This document shows positions 21,145 to 31,205 of a stretch of DNA of 64,000 nucleotides, piece by piece. The notes under the pieces were generated by a model. It was given only the letters and a program-made list of their open reading frames with translations. It ran no database searches and was not told the DNA's origin. How positions within the stretch are numbered: the stretch's first letter is position 1; every line of letters starts with the position of its first letter. The translations under genes were made by a program, and so were the position numbers. Source of the DNA: Diphasiastrum complanatum. Taxonomy: Eukaryota; Streptophyta; Lycopodiopsida; Lycopodiales; Lycopodiaceae. The stretch lies in contig CM055101.1 of NCBI GenBank assembly GCA_029204225.1, forward strand, positions 7,676,931 through 7,740,930. The letters run 5' to 3'.

Positions 21145-21357
21145 AACGGATGGCAGGTGTGTTGGTTTATACATGCTTAGTTAAGCATGCCAAGCCAGTG
21201 TAAAAACTGGGATATGTGACCCAATGGTGGGGAAGGCCTCCACTTCTCCGACATGCCAGAACTTCGCCAAGTATTTTCTGATGTGACGTGTTGTACTGAC
21301 CCGTGGAGTGACCTCCAGTGTCTCGGAGCCTAGGTGAGTGTGGGTGTGTGTGTGTAT
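21145..21357 (+). repeat. 5S-rRNA-derived repeat, copy 1 (Cassandra-like LTR?)
   Basis: The first of two direct copies offset by 402 bp. Positions 21176-21236 resemble the 3' half of plant 5S rRNA (AGTTAAGCATGCCAAGCCAG in the box A region, then GGATATGTGACCC in the box C region, mutated). The flanking sequence after the 5S part, ending TCTCGGAGCCTAGGTGAGTG, is also shared with copy 2. Plant Cassandra retroelements carry 5S promoters in their LTRs, which this layout recalls. Confidence 0.7.
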
Positions 21358-21546
21358 TTTAAAACCTTTGTGATGACCAATGAGAAAAAACAAATTATAT
21401 CAGTATGATATAAGACCAAGCCATAAGTCCATTAGACCATTGTGGCAGGTACACCAAATCTGAGGTACGTTAAACTCCCAAGGGTGGTTTGGCCGCCAAC
21501 CCCGTCAATACATTATATAACAAGGTTAATACTTGAAGTTTTTCCC

Positions 21547-21774
21547 AACGGATGGCAGGTGTGTTGGTTTATACATGCTTAGTTAAGCATGCCAAGCCAG
21601 TGTAAAAACTGGGATGGGTGACCCAATGGTGGGGAAAGCCTTCACCTTTTCAACGTGGCAAAACTTCGCCAAGTATTTTCTATGGGATGTGACATGTTGT
21701 ACTGACCCGTGGAGTGACCTTAAATGTCATTCTCCAGTGTCTCGGAGACTATGTGAGTGTTGGTGTGTGTGAGA
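21547..21774 (+). repeat. 5S-rRNA-derived repeat, copy 2
   Basis: The second copy, with the better 5S match: AGTTAAGCATGCCAAGCCAG and GGATGGGTGACCCAATGGTG (21578-21638) keep the internal polymerase III promoter words. A 13-bp insertion relative to copy 1 sits near 21725. The copies begin with the shared AACGGATGGCAGG before TGTGTTGG, which a simple LTR model does not predict, so a tandem duplication is possible. The 190-bp spacer (21358-21546) shows no obvious primer binding site. It is not a functional 5S gene because the first third of the 5S sequence is absent. Confidence 0.72.
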
Positions 21775-21777
21775 CAA

Positions 21778-22425
21778 TGTGAAAAATTTTAGATCCGTAA
21801 AGATCCTAATCTATAAAATGATCTTGGATTAGAAGAACAACATATCACCAATCTTGCCAATGTAGAAAAATCAGCATCTACACAACAAATGAGATGCAAA
21901 CTCTAATAGAACTTGATCAAACATGAATCAAAACATAAAAAGAAGTTGTTGTCTGTACAAAACCAACAAGCTATTGTATTTCACATGTGTCGATCTATAA
22001 ATAACAAATATTGATCATTCTACACATAGAATTGCAAGATATCACAAGTATAGTGCACCAATGGATAGTAGAACCCAAGAGAACCATGTATAAGCATGAA
22101 ATGAGATAGAGAAGAGAGAATATTCTCTCTATCCACGAGTTACATCCTTTTATAACAGGTTCAAACCTAAATTGCCACTTGGTTTCCCTCCAATATGAGA
22201 ACCCTACTATTTTTAGGACTAGATTCAATGTACCCAACATTCAAATTTGAATCTACTCAAACTCGACTTCTAATCTTTTCCACACTTTTCAGAAGTGTTT
22301 ATTCAATGCATTTAGACTAATATAACTTTGAGAAGTCAAACTCTAAGTCTAATATAAAGTTGGCCTCAATTTGTCAAATATAGAAATGTAGCAAATATGA
22401 CTAAACTAGTTGAATCTTTCACACA
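21778..22425 (-). repeat. LTR of the pol-less copia-like family (648 bp, minus)
   Basis: Begins TGTGTGAAAG at 22425 right after a purine tract (GCTGAAGAGAG) and ends TTTTTCACA at 21778. Internal blocks match the 52776 LTR (TTCAAATTTGAA, ACCCTACTATTT in reverse, GATGCTGATTTTTCTACATTG in reverse). It is the 3' LTR of the minus-strand copy at 22.4-24.1 kb. Confidence 0.88.
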
Positions 22426-22499
22426 CTCTCTTCAGCTAGTTTCAGCATGGACTTCGATAACAGTCCAAGTGATGTCCTATGCTTCATGAACAAGTCTTT

Positions 22500-22625
22500 T
22501 TACGATGCTTTGGTGAAGATATCAGCTACACATTCCTGTGAGGACACATGTTGAAGCTCCACTTCCTTTGCAATGACTTGCTGCCTCACAAAATGTTGAC
22601 ATATCATTTCAATATGACATGAAGA
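22500..22625 (-). pseudogene. copia RNase H C-terminal tail
   Basis: HIEMICQHFVRQQVIAKEVE, then LQHVSSQECVADIFTKAS, the invariant end of copia RNase H. It is fused, without the rest of pol, to the accessory sequence immediately upstream at about 22625. Confidence 0.82.
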
Positions 22626-23107
22626 ATCACATAGAATGTAAATGAGATGATTTCTCCATTTTATCAGCTTTGAAATCTCTAGAAAAATACAGCAAACAAA
22701 CAATAAATGTGAGTGATCAACATTTGCTTGCATGTCTCATCCTTCTTTGTCCTTTGTTGCCATGTATCCACCATGATACTCCATGAATGAGCCTCCATCT
22801 CCATCTTGCCACAAGATGTCATCATCACTTGATGACTTGATCATGAATGAGTGATATAATGAGCCTCCAATAGTTTCATTTCCATCAACAAAGCCAACCA
22901 AGAATGCTAGTACAACTCCAACATCAAAATGATGCTCACCAACGTATCTAGTTTTACCATATCTTGACAATTTGCACACATCCACATGAAATAGCTCAAC
23001 ATTAAATAGAACAAGTAAAGTAAACTTGAACAAAACTTCCTTGCTGGTTCTTTGACCTTACTTGAGTCTTCAATAACTTGCAAAAATAGATTCATAACAT
23101 CTTTGCC
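22626..23107 (-). pseudogene. accessory region of the copia-like family, copy at 22.7 kb
   Basis: The minus-strand frame contains ELFHVDVCKLSRYGKTRY, GVVLAFLVGFVDGN, GSLYHSFMIKSS and DILWQDGDGGSFMEYHGG, matching 56680-56920 of the long element residue for residue at most positions. HSHLLFVCCIFLEISK at about 22680 matches HSHLLFGCYNFPKS there. It has hydrophobic segments and no recognised fold. Confidence 0.75.
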
Positions 23108-23385
23108 AATTGACTCTCCTTTGATGATGGAAATAACTTTGGTTGTGCATCCCTTCTATCCCACTTCTTTTGTTCTTCTGAAGATGTAGAAAAAGATGAT
23201 GATGATGGTCCAAGAGGTGTAGTAGGAGCCAAAGAAGGAGGCCTTTCCTCATCACCATTGACCAAATCTTGTAGCCCTTTCGCTATGAGAAGAATCTTCA
23301 TCATGTAACTCCACAAGGAGTAGTTTGTGCCATCCAACCGATCTTCACTAAACAAAGAACTGATAGCTTCTGATTCTTTAGCCAT
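23108..23385 (-). pseudogene. copia gag N-terminus
   Basis: From ATG 23385: MAKESEAISSLFSEDRLDGT, NYSLWSYMMKILLIAKGLQD, a Ser/Pro linker and EEQKKWDRRDAQ. This is the standard start of copia Gag (YxxWxxxM...L..K.L...V). It is truncated at 23108, where it joins the accessory region at the shared sequence TTGGCAAAGATGTT. The sequence between here and the primer site (23386-24080) is untranslated leader. Confidence 0.8.
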
Positions 23386-24080
23386 TACCTCCAACATAAT
23401 TTCAGCTTGTAGTAGATAGAAAAGAGAGCCTTTCCAAAACAAAATCTACTCAAAAATTTCCAACAATTAATGATTTGAAATTAGGAGCACAATTTGTCTT
23501 CCAATCTGCAATCAAAGTGCCCAAAAGATAATGGATAGATGGCTGTTTTTCTGCACAAAAAAAACGAGCTTCTTGAAAATTAGGTTAGCTTCGATTGAAG
23601 CCTATATTGAAAGCCAATTAGGAAGCCAAATACTGGGATCAACACACACTTCAATAGGGCTGTTGAAAGCGCCCTACTGCTTGCTGAAAATCTGCAATTT
23701 TAGCCACAAATTTGCCCTAACCCAAAATAGGGTTTGCTTAATTTTGGATGCCCTCCTCCAAAACTACAAACCTGACTAATCAACAAAGTAAGAAGGTTCC
23801 AAAACCCAAATTAGAAGCAAATTTTTGGGCACCCTCCTCAAGACAAGACTTGCTGAAAATTGGTTGCAACAAAATAAGATTTGAGATGCTGATTTTTGGG
23901 CGCCAAAAATTGCTCCTCCAAGATCCATGATGGGCATCCTTTTTCAACCTGAAAAGAGACAAAAAAGCTGATCCAAACTCCACTTGGAAAAATCAGCAGG
24001 ATATTGAATTTTCAGATCACAAAGTAGAGTAGCTCCTCTTTTGGTAGGGCGCTACATACAAGCTTGCTGCAGATCCGGTT

Positions 24081-24092
24081 GCTCTGATACCA
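24081..24092 (-). promoter_or_regulatory. copia primer binding site (iMet tRNA)
   Basis: On the minus strand TGGTATCAGAGC lies directly after the LTR end TTTTCTACA. It is complementary to the 3' end of initiator Met tRNA. Confidence 0.9.
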
Positions 24093-24712
24093 TGTAGAAA
24101 ACAAGAGCCAAGGCACCAAGATCTAACTATCAAACAATTTCCACAAGACAAATGAGGGAAGAGGATAGGCGCCGTCAAGAAGAGAGAGAAAGCAGAAATG
24201 CAGGCAGAAAAATGGAGAGCAATGACAAATGTAAAAATGGTATACACAGTGAGCATACAAGTACTCAACCTGGATGTGGCCAAGTGCCAACAAACCCTAA
24301 GCTTAACCACTTACTAATTGTAGGGCATCTCCAAAAGTCAAGATAGGGCCCCTAAGGACCGATGAGTCACTACATGACCAAAATTGGGTCCAATGTTATT
24401 TATAGTTGAAAGTGATGACTCTCTTCCACTCTCTAGAGTTATTTGGCCTCCATATCCAAAACTTGTCCAAAATTAGTCATAATGGCCAAAATTGCCAAGT
24501 ACAACCAAAATTGTCAAGTACAAAAAAATAAACTTTTGCATGACTAAGTGACTAAGTGAGTTGGAATCAACTTAAAGTTTGGTCATGTACCCTAATTTCA
24601 CACATTTGAGAAAACCATGTAAAGTTTATTTGCTAATTTGGCCTCATATAGGCTCAAATTGCCAAACTAACTAGAAATCTAGAAACTAGAAAACTAGTTG
24701 ACAATTTTCACA
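24093..24712 (-). repeat. LTR of the pol-less copia-like family (620 bp, minus), shared by two internals
   Basis: Starts TGTGAAAATTGTCAACTAG at 24712 after a polypurine tract (GAACAAGGAG) and ends at the primer site. Having a polypurine tract on one side and a primer site on the other, it is both the 3' LTR of the internal fragment at 24.7-25.3 kb and the 5' LTR of the one at 22.4-24.1 kb. Confidence 0.85.
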
Positions 24713-25268
24713 CTCCTTGTTCAACTAGTTTTAGCATAGATTTAGAACATAATCCAAGATGTGATCTATGCTTAATGAATAAGTCTTTTCCTTTGATTAT
24801 TTATAAATATGAAATGGAAAAACTTCATTATTGATATAGAGAATAATGTCATATTGGATGCTTCACTATTTCTTACATCTACTTCCACCTATGATATATC
24901 TGGAAAACAGTAGCAAACAAGTGATAAATTTGAGTGAACAACAAACGCTTGCATGCCTCCTCCATATTTCCCTTCATGTGAAGTGTATGTGTCCAAAACT
25001 CCCATATATGAGCCTCCATTACCATCTTTCCATAAAGAACCATCAACCCTTGAAAATCCATGAGTAAAAGGGTACAACAATGATGCTAATCCAGCTCCAC
25101 ATGACTCTATATAACTAGAAATTAGCATTAGTCCATCTTCAAGATTCATTCGGTACCAAAATATGAACATAGATTCACCAAAATATGACAATTTCTTACT
25201 GAAGTTGGAATGACCTAATGTTGCTCTCATGAGATTGTTGCTATAAATATTGTGCTTTAGAGACAAAG
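24713..25268 (-). pseudogene. accessory region of the copia-like family, copy at 25 kb
   Basis: 125 codons open from 25266: NFSKKLSYFGESMFIFWYR, GLASLLYPFTHGFSRVDGS and WKDGNGGSYMGVLDTYTS. The order and spacing match the 22.7-kb and 56.8-kb copies (LSRYG, GVVLAFL, WQDGDGGSFME), and it ends in HSNLSLVCYCFPDIS where they have HSHLLFGCYNF. It is more diverged than the other two. Confidence 0.7.
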
Positions 25269-25639
25269 TCCAGGGAATATAAATGAAAGATCAAGACCTT
25301 TAGTTATCTCAAAGGTTGCCAAATAATTGCTACAAACAGGGGAAAGTCAATCTGAAATCTAGATCGAATCTTGTAACACAAAATTAACAACAAAAATTCA
25401 TGAATAGAAGACATCTGAAATAGGCAATATGATCACATTCTCAAAAGAGTATATTGGATCAGGTGATAGGAGTCCTGATGGTAGGAGTCCCAACTTTATT
25501 GACTAACTGGACATTTAGGCCCTGCGACATTAAAAGTCCCACAAAAAGGCCTAAAGTCCTTTTATTGACTTTCTAATCATCAAATAACTATGTGATCATC
25601 GGGCTACCAAATCCCTTTCACTTACTAACTAGGGTTAGG
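25269..25639. other. unassigned 370 bp
   Basis: No coding frame or terminal repeat found. It includes a local GTCCTGATGGTAGGAGTCCC duplication around 25465-25490. Confidence 0.35.
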
Positions 25640-25985
25640 GTTGCCTTAGGATCCGCAAACCCTCCAACAGTATCCCCCACCAAAATTGGTGGTGGTCCCA
25701 TGACACCTCTCAAGATTATTCATTTTGGGCTCTAGTCCTGTTCACGACATACCTCGTACCTTGATGAGATGGTACTGCACCTTCTCCATGAATTTCAGAC
25801 GCTCCTTATTGAAGTCGTGTTTGTGCAGAAAAAAACACTTATTGGCTCTGGCAATCCAATTGGAAGTTATCCAGGCCACAAACCTTGATTCCCAAAAACC
25901 ACCCAACATGGCTACACGATAGTGTAGTCTGGCAATCGGCAGTTGATCTTGGAATTTATCTAACGCCATGGGAAGTATGAGTAGC
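25640..25985 (-). repeat. dispersed repeat R, copy 1
   Basis: Related to 51825-52070 on the same strand. Minus-strand translations share LPMA, KFQDQLPIARLHYRVAMLGG (here) versus KVSNQLPIAQLYYHAAMLGG (there), TSNW and YHLIKV, and both end in AGGGTTGCCTTR...CAAACCCTCCAACA-type DNA. Its conservation at protein level suggests a former coding sequence of an unidentified element. It abuts the truncated copia protease at 25985. Confidence 0.6.
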
Positions 25986-27244
25986 AAAAGCACTATCACA
26001 AGAGTTAGCATACTCGTTGGGATCAAGCTTGTAGATTCCACCATATCTAGACCCAAATGCAAGGATCTCATCATGCTTCTTGATTGTACATGTATCAACA
26101 TTGAAATTCACATCTAGTCCACTATCAAACAATTGTCCAACACTAATAAGATTTTTTGTTAACTTGGGAACAAAAAGTACATTAGACAAAGAAAGAACTT
26201 TTGATGAAGAAAGCTTTAAGGGAATGGTCCCTATGCCTTCAATAGCACACTCATGATCATTTGCTGTGTAAATGGACTTCTTGGCTCCTTCATAAGGTGA
26301 CATGGATGAAAAAGAATACTTGGACCTACACATTTGTGAGGAAGCTCCACTGTCGATATACCATGAACTATCCTTCTTGAAAGGTGATGAAGAAAAACTC
26401 GAGACCATAAGAGATCCCTCTTCATCACTTGCATGAGCATCTTCCTTCTCTTCATTAGAAATGTTGGCTTGCTTGAATTGACTCTTCTTCTTGAAACAAT
26501 TGGTGGCATAATGCCCCTTCTTGCCACAAAAGAAACACTTGATGTGTTTCTTCTTCTTTTTGGATGTGGAAGCTTGAGAGGACTCATCCTCATCTCCTTT
26601 CTCCTTGGAAATAAGATTGTTCTTGCTTGAAGAGGATTGGTGTTGATTCTTACTTCTTGTTTTGTGCTTGTCTTTGGTAAAGAGAGCTTTACCATCAATG
26701 TTGAGAGACAGTCTCTCCATTTTCAAGAGCTTATACTCTTGTCTTGATTCTTCAAAAATGAGCACACTTTGGAGTGCTTCCAAACTTGGTAGCTCCTCCT
26801 TAATGGCATAACTCTAAACAAGGTTGTCATATTCCTCCTTTAACCCATTAAGTATGACTTGAACAAGTTCATTTTGGTTGATGGAGTCTCCTATGCATGA
26901 CAATTCTCTATGGAGGTCTTTAACTCTCATTACATAAGCTGAAGCACATTCATCACTTCTTTGTACACTTTGAAAAATTTGGTTCTTAGTGTTAGAGGTC
27001 TAGAAGTATTTTTTGCCTCATAGATAGACTTGAGAGTATCCCAAGCATCTTTGGCATTAGTACAAGCACCAATTTCTCTTAAGATGTCATTTGAGACATT
27101 CATCTTAATATAATGCAGAGCCATCCTGGCTCTCTTTTTGTACTTTGGAATTTCTTGAGGAATTTGTGGTTCTTCTTCAATGCCAAGTACAATATCCATC
27201 ACATCTTGTCCAAATTGAGTAATTGGAGGTTGATAATCTTTCAC
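25986..27244 (-). pseudogene. copia gag and protease
   Basis: Gag starts near 27244 (MKDYQPPITQFGQDVMDIVL, ARMALHYIKMNVSNDILRE, AWDTLKSIYEAKN) and slips frame near 26930. The next frame has QVILNGLKEEYDNLV and, after a Lys/Ser-rich stretch, the zinc knuckle CFFCGKKGHYATNC (C-x2-C-x4-H-x4-C intact, about 26510-26550). Protease follows: DSSWYIDSGASSQMC (DSG intact), LSLSNVLFVPKLTKNLISVG. The ORF is truncated at 25985, just beyond protease. The gag is related to the one at 53.9 kb. Confidence 0.9.
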
Positions 27245-27249
27245 TTGCT

Positions 27250-28257
27250 TCTAATAGAAAGACACCCATTGAAGTCATAAAGAATGATGGAAATAAAAAA
27301 AAATGGATGAAAGAATTGCTTTTCTTCAAGCTAGTTGATGAAACTAAGCTAGCACTTGGATGTGAGTTTAAAATGCAAGATCTAGGAGAGATACATTACA
27401 TCCTAGGCCTAGAAATTGATTTTTATGAAAATCATGTCTTTATATGCCAATCTAGATATGCTCACTCTATGTTGAAAAAATTCCATATGGAAAATTCTAA
27501 GAGCATAGATACTCCAATGGAGCAAATTGTAAAAGATCCTAATAAAGGTGATGAAAGATCCTTTGAGGACATCACACTTTTTAGGAGTCTTGTAGGCTCC
27601 TTGATTTGGCTTACCATTACTAGGCCCGATCTAAGTTTTTGTGTGCACAAATTGAGTCAATTTATGCAAGATCCTAAGATCCATCATTGGAAGATGGCCA
27701 AGAGGATTCTAAGATATGTATCTTCATCTTGTGATTATGGCCTACTTTATAAAAGTGAAGATCTAGAGATTGTTGGCTACTCGGATTCGGACTTTGCAAG
27801 TGACAAGATGGATCGAAAGTCTATTAGTGCATACACTATCTTTCTTGGAGGCAGTCTAATATCTTGGATTTCCAAAAAGCAAGATACTATATCTCTCTCT
27901 TCATGTGAGGCCGAGTACAAAGCACTCACTACAACTACCAAAGAGGTGCTTTGGATCAAGAGGTTATTAATGGAGCTAAAGTGCATCAAGGAAGATGATC
28001 TACCAATGATCAAGTGTGATAACATCTCGGCCCAAGCTCTTGCCAATAATCTCATATTTCATGCAAGAAGCAAGCACATAGAAGTGGCACACCATTTTGT
28101 GAGAGAAAAGCTTATTGGAGGAGAAATCTATTTGGAGCATGTCACCTCATCCTCTTGTATTGTCGATCTACTCACCAAGCCTTTGAGCAAAAGTGCTTTC
28201 ATCAAGCATAGATCTAATCTTGGAGTTATATCAAGATCAATGCTTAAATCTTCATAG
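27250..28257 (+). pseudogene. copia RT C-terminus and complete RNase H
   Basis: A 336-codon open frame. It begins within RT just before LALGCEFKMQDLGEIHYILG, continues ENSKSIDTPMEQIVKDPN, FRSLVGSLIWLTITRPDLSF and RNase H VGYSDSDFASDKMDRKSIS, LSSCEAEYKALTTTTKEVLW, IKCDNISAQALANNLIFHAR and VDLLTKPLSKSAFIKHRSNL, and stops at 28255-28257. RNase H is undamaged and its catalytic acidic residues are present. The YxDD half of RT is missing. It sits back to back with the minus-strand gag above, 5 bp away, so the two are not one simple element. Confidence 0.92.
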
Positions 28258-28272
28258 ATAATTTTTTAGGAG

Positions 28273-28960
28273 TGTGAAGAATTGAAAAAGACTATCTATG
28301 TTAGATATAGGGGTCTTATGTTTTTACATCAAGTATCTAGGTGTAGGATGTTGATAGGAACAAATTTGGCATAGATGGCAAATTATGCATTTCCACTTGT
28401 AATGCCACTATTGAGCCAAAATTGAGTAAGAGGCTAAACTTGTGCCAATTAGAGTGTAGACAAGTGTAATGCCTTTGTTTGATGAATTCTAAGAGGTCCA
28501 ACAGGATTTAGAGGTGGAACCATGTGTGGTCCAATAGGAATTTGAGGTGTGCTTGAATATAGTCCAATAGAATTAAGAGGTGCATGGATCAATGGTCCAA
28601 TAGGATTTGGAGGTGAAAAAGTGTGGTCCAATCATAGTTAAGCATAGTGGTAGCTTGTGGATCTACTAGTATCATTGTACTCCTCATTTTGGATCTAATT
28701 GATTTGGTGATTATGTGGATTTTGAGTGTTATTGGATTTTTAGCTCTCTCTCTCTCTCTCTATCCGAGAGCTCATGATGGTTTTTCTCTCTCTATATGAG
28801 GAGAGCAGCTTGTTTTTACTTAGAATAATTTTTGAATACTTCCCACACGTGTGAGTGAGAGTTGGAAGTGATTGAATGCATGTAGTAGTGTGTTTTTGCC
28901 ATAGGATCTATGATTGATCTTGAATCTCAATCTAGTCTTGATCTTGGTGCATCTACACAC
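28273..28960 (+). repeat. copia 3' LTR (end approximate)
   Basis: TGTGAAGAATTG begins 15 bp after the RNase H stop, following TTTTTTAGGAG. It contains a 33-bp minisatellite, CT and TATA-like stretches around 28748-28800, and CACACGTGTGAG near 28846. No primer site or second LTR fixes the right end. Confidence 0.6.
28495..28624 (+). repeat. 33-bp minisatellite, four units, inside LTR
   Basis: Units start at 28495, 28528, 28561 and 28594 with the core GGTCCAATAGGATTTGGAGG (the last is 31 bp), and a partial fifth core begins at 28625. The unit is a multiple of three, giving an antisense frame of 11-residue repeats (core NPIGP), which is not a gene. Confidence 0.93.
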
Positions 28961-29029
28961 CTTAGGAGATCACAAGTACATGTAGTGGTCAATCCACACA
29001 TGTGAAATCAACAATATTTACACAAACAA

Positions 29030-30610
29030 CAGTTGGAACACATTGTGGAGGTTGCTTGACAATCGTAGGACAAAGACACCAAGAAGAAATACTAGAAGCA
29101 TCGACAACATCACATACGAAGTAGTTCATCAGACTCGGACTCGGACTCAGACACATGATTAGAGTTTGATAGTTCCACGGAATTGGATGACGATTCATCT
29201 TCATATGATGGAAAGAGATCCAAAAAGCATAAGAAGAAAGTTAAGGCTAAAGAGCAAGTACCTTTTCAGAATAATGATGTGGTTACCACATAATTTCAAC
29301 AGAAAAATGTTAAATTCTATGGAAATCGCAATCAAGACATGCATACATCAATGAATGTCCCAATGGATCATGGTATTGCATGATCTATAATATGTATAAT
29401 CATTGGATGAATGAATGTCGGAGATTATAGGCCGTAAGGACTACATGAGCCTTTGCAGTGCAGATGCAACAATAGCAACAACCACAACCTCACTTGCAAC
29501 ATCCACAAGGGCAGTATCAGCAACCTCATCAAATGCCACCATAGATACAGCAATACCCAGCACCGTATCAGCAAGGGAACCAGATGGCACCACGGCCATT
29601 TCAAAAGCAAGTGTGTTACCGACCGGATTTACTAGAAGATGTCTGCAATTTTTGCAGTCAAAGGGGTCATCAGTATTTCAATTGTGTTTTATATCATCGA
29701 TAGTGTGTCAGAAATTTAGAGAGAGGTCTTCCACCACCATGGTTGAATAACCATTTTAATGACCATAACGCAGTGCAAAATTCACCACAAAATCATGGCG
29801 GGATGAATGGTCATGAACAACAAGCACCCGTATAGGTAATTACGGTGGAGGAACCACCGTTAACTGATGTGCAAGCGGTTACTCGCCATAAAGACAAAGG
29901 GAAGGCAGTAAGGCAAGATGCCTATGAGGATGATGGCTAACACATACGTCAATCAGATGGCTAGGGTCACACAAGAGATGCTGACTCAACTACATTAGTC
30001 TTAGGGACCTAATTCCTCTAGGAAATTAGTGACATTGTTGTTGATAAAATTGCCAATTTTGTTAGCAATTATAAATTTCATGTGACAATTTTGGGACAAT
30101 TGCCCAGATTGCACCATATTTGACGGAATCTATCCTTGCCAAGCTGTCTGGGTGTAAGTTACCAGTAAGACTACCATCAGCAACGGTTAACACCATTGTG
30201 CAATCCACGGAATAGGACATTGTTCCGACTTTGGAGATTAACATGGCAGGGCATGGATATTCGAGGCATCCAAATCGATGGAGGAGCGAGTGTCAATATC
30301 ATTTTTGAGGACACGTACAAGAGATTGAACCATATACCTTAACAAAAAGGTCAATTAGTCATTTGAATGGCTAATCACACAAGGGATTCTCCAATAGGAG
30401 AAATCCAAAAGGTACAACTCCATATTAAAGGATTGTAATGTTTGCTAAATTTTGTTGTTCTGTTATGACCACCAAGAGCGGATGTATACCCAGTCTTATT
30501 GGGAAGGCCCTAGCTAAGAGTTGCCAAGGCAATACATGACTGGTCAATAGGGGTCATGATGATTCTGGTTGAGGGAAAGAAAATTCGATTATAGACACAC
30601 CATGGAAGGT
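29030..30610 (+). pseudogene. gypsy gag tail and protease
   Basis: An acidic Ser/Asp stretch (SSSDSDSDSD), a Gln-rich region (29460-29600), then the zinc knuckle CNFCSQRGHQYFNC at 29641-29685 (CCHC intact). After several frameshifts, protease appears as IQIDGGASVNIIFEDTYKRL (about 30262-30325) with the DGG variant, and PVLLGRP then RVAKAIHDWSIGVMM near 30490-30560. Several stops. Confidence 0.82.
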
Positions 30611-31205
30611 TTGATTTGGCATTACGACCAGTAGGTGTGAAAACAGTTGAAGAATTACTATTTCAACCAATGATGGAGGAGTTTGAAGAGGATTTACATC
30701 TAACAAGCTTGTTTCCGGACTACATACCGATGGGAGAAGCCCATTTGTCTACTGTGATTAATTTATTTACTGTTGAAGGGGTTGATGTTACTCCAATTGA
30801 ATCAGATCAGAAAGACGATAGACATTAGCCGAAGATGCGAATAGAGAGAAATATCCGCGAAGTTTCTTAGAGAGTATTGAGGAATCTAGGACCTTGAAGG
30901 AGGAACCCACACGATTGCATCTTACTCAGGTTTCTAGAGAAAACCTAATCAAAATTAATCTGGGGACAGAAGAACAACCAAAATTTGTGTCTATTGGAGC
31001 TAACAATGAGCCAATATTCATTACGCATGCAACGAAGTTTTCAAGAAGTACAAAGCTGTTTTCACCTAGCCCTACGATGAATTGCAGGGTGTGCCAAAGG
31101 AAATCTATCAACACACCATCAATGTGACCATTGATGTGCAACCAATTTGTCAACAGCGTAATAGGATGAATCCAAAGCATGACGAAAGAGTCAAAGCTGA
31201 GATTG
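30611..31205 (+). pseudogene. gypsy protease-RT linker
   Basis: LRPVGVKTVEELLFQPMMEE, FEEDLHLTSLFPDYIPMGEA, HLSTVINLFTVE (30618-30785), then NLIKINLGTEEQPKFVSIGA (30931-31005). The first block is closely matched by the minus-strand copy at 51196-51573, so they are one family. Confidence 0.8.

Noticed and set aside
21176-21236. Functional 5S rRNA gene
   Set aside because: Only the 3' half of the 5S sequence is recognisable, box C is mutated in copy 1, and the element is embedded in repeat flanks.
25725-25922. Plus-strand 65-codon ORF
   Set aside because: Antisense to repeat R, whose minus-strand frame is conserved between two copies.
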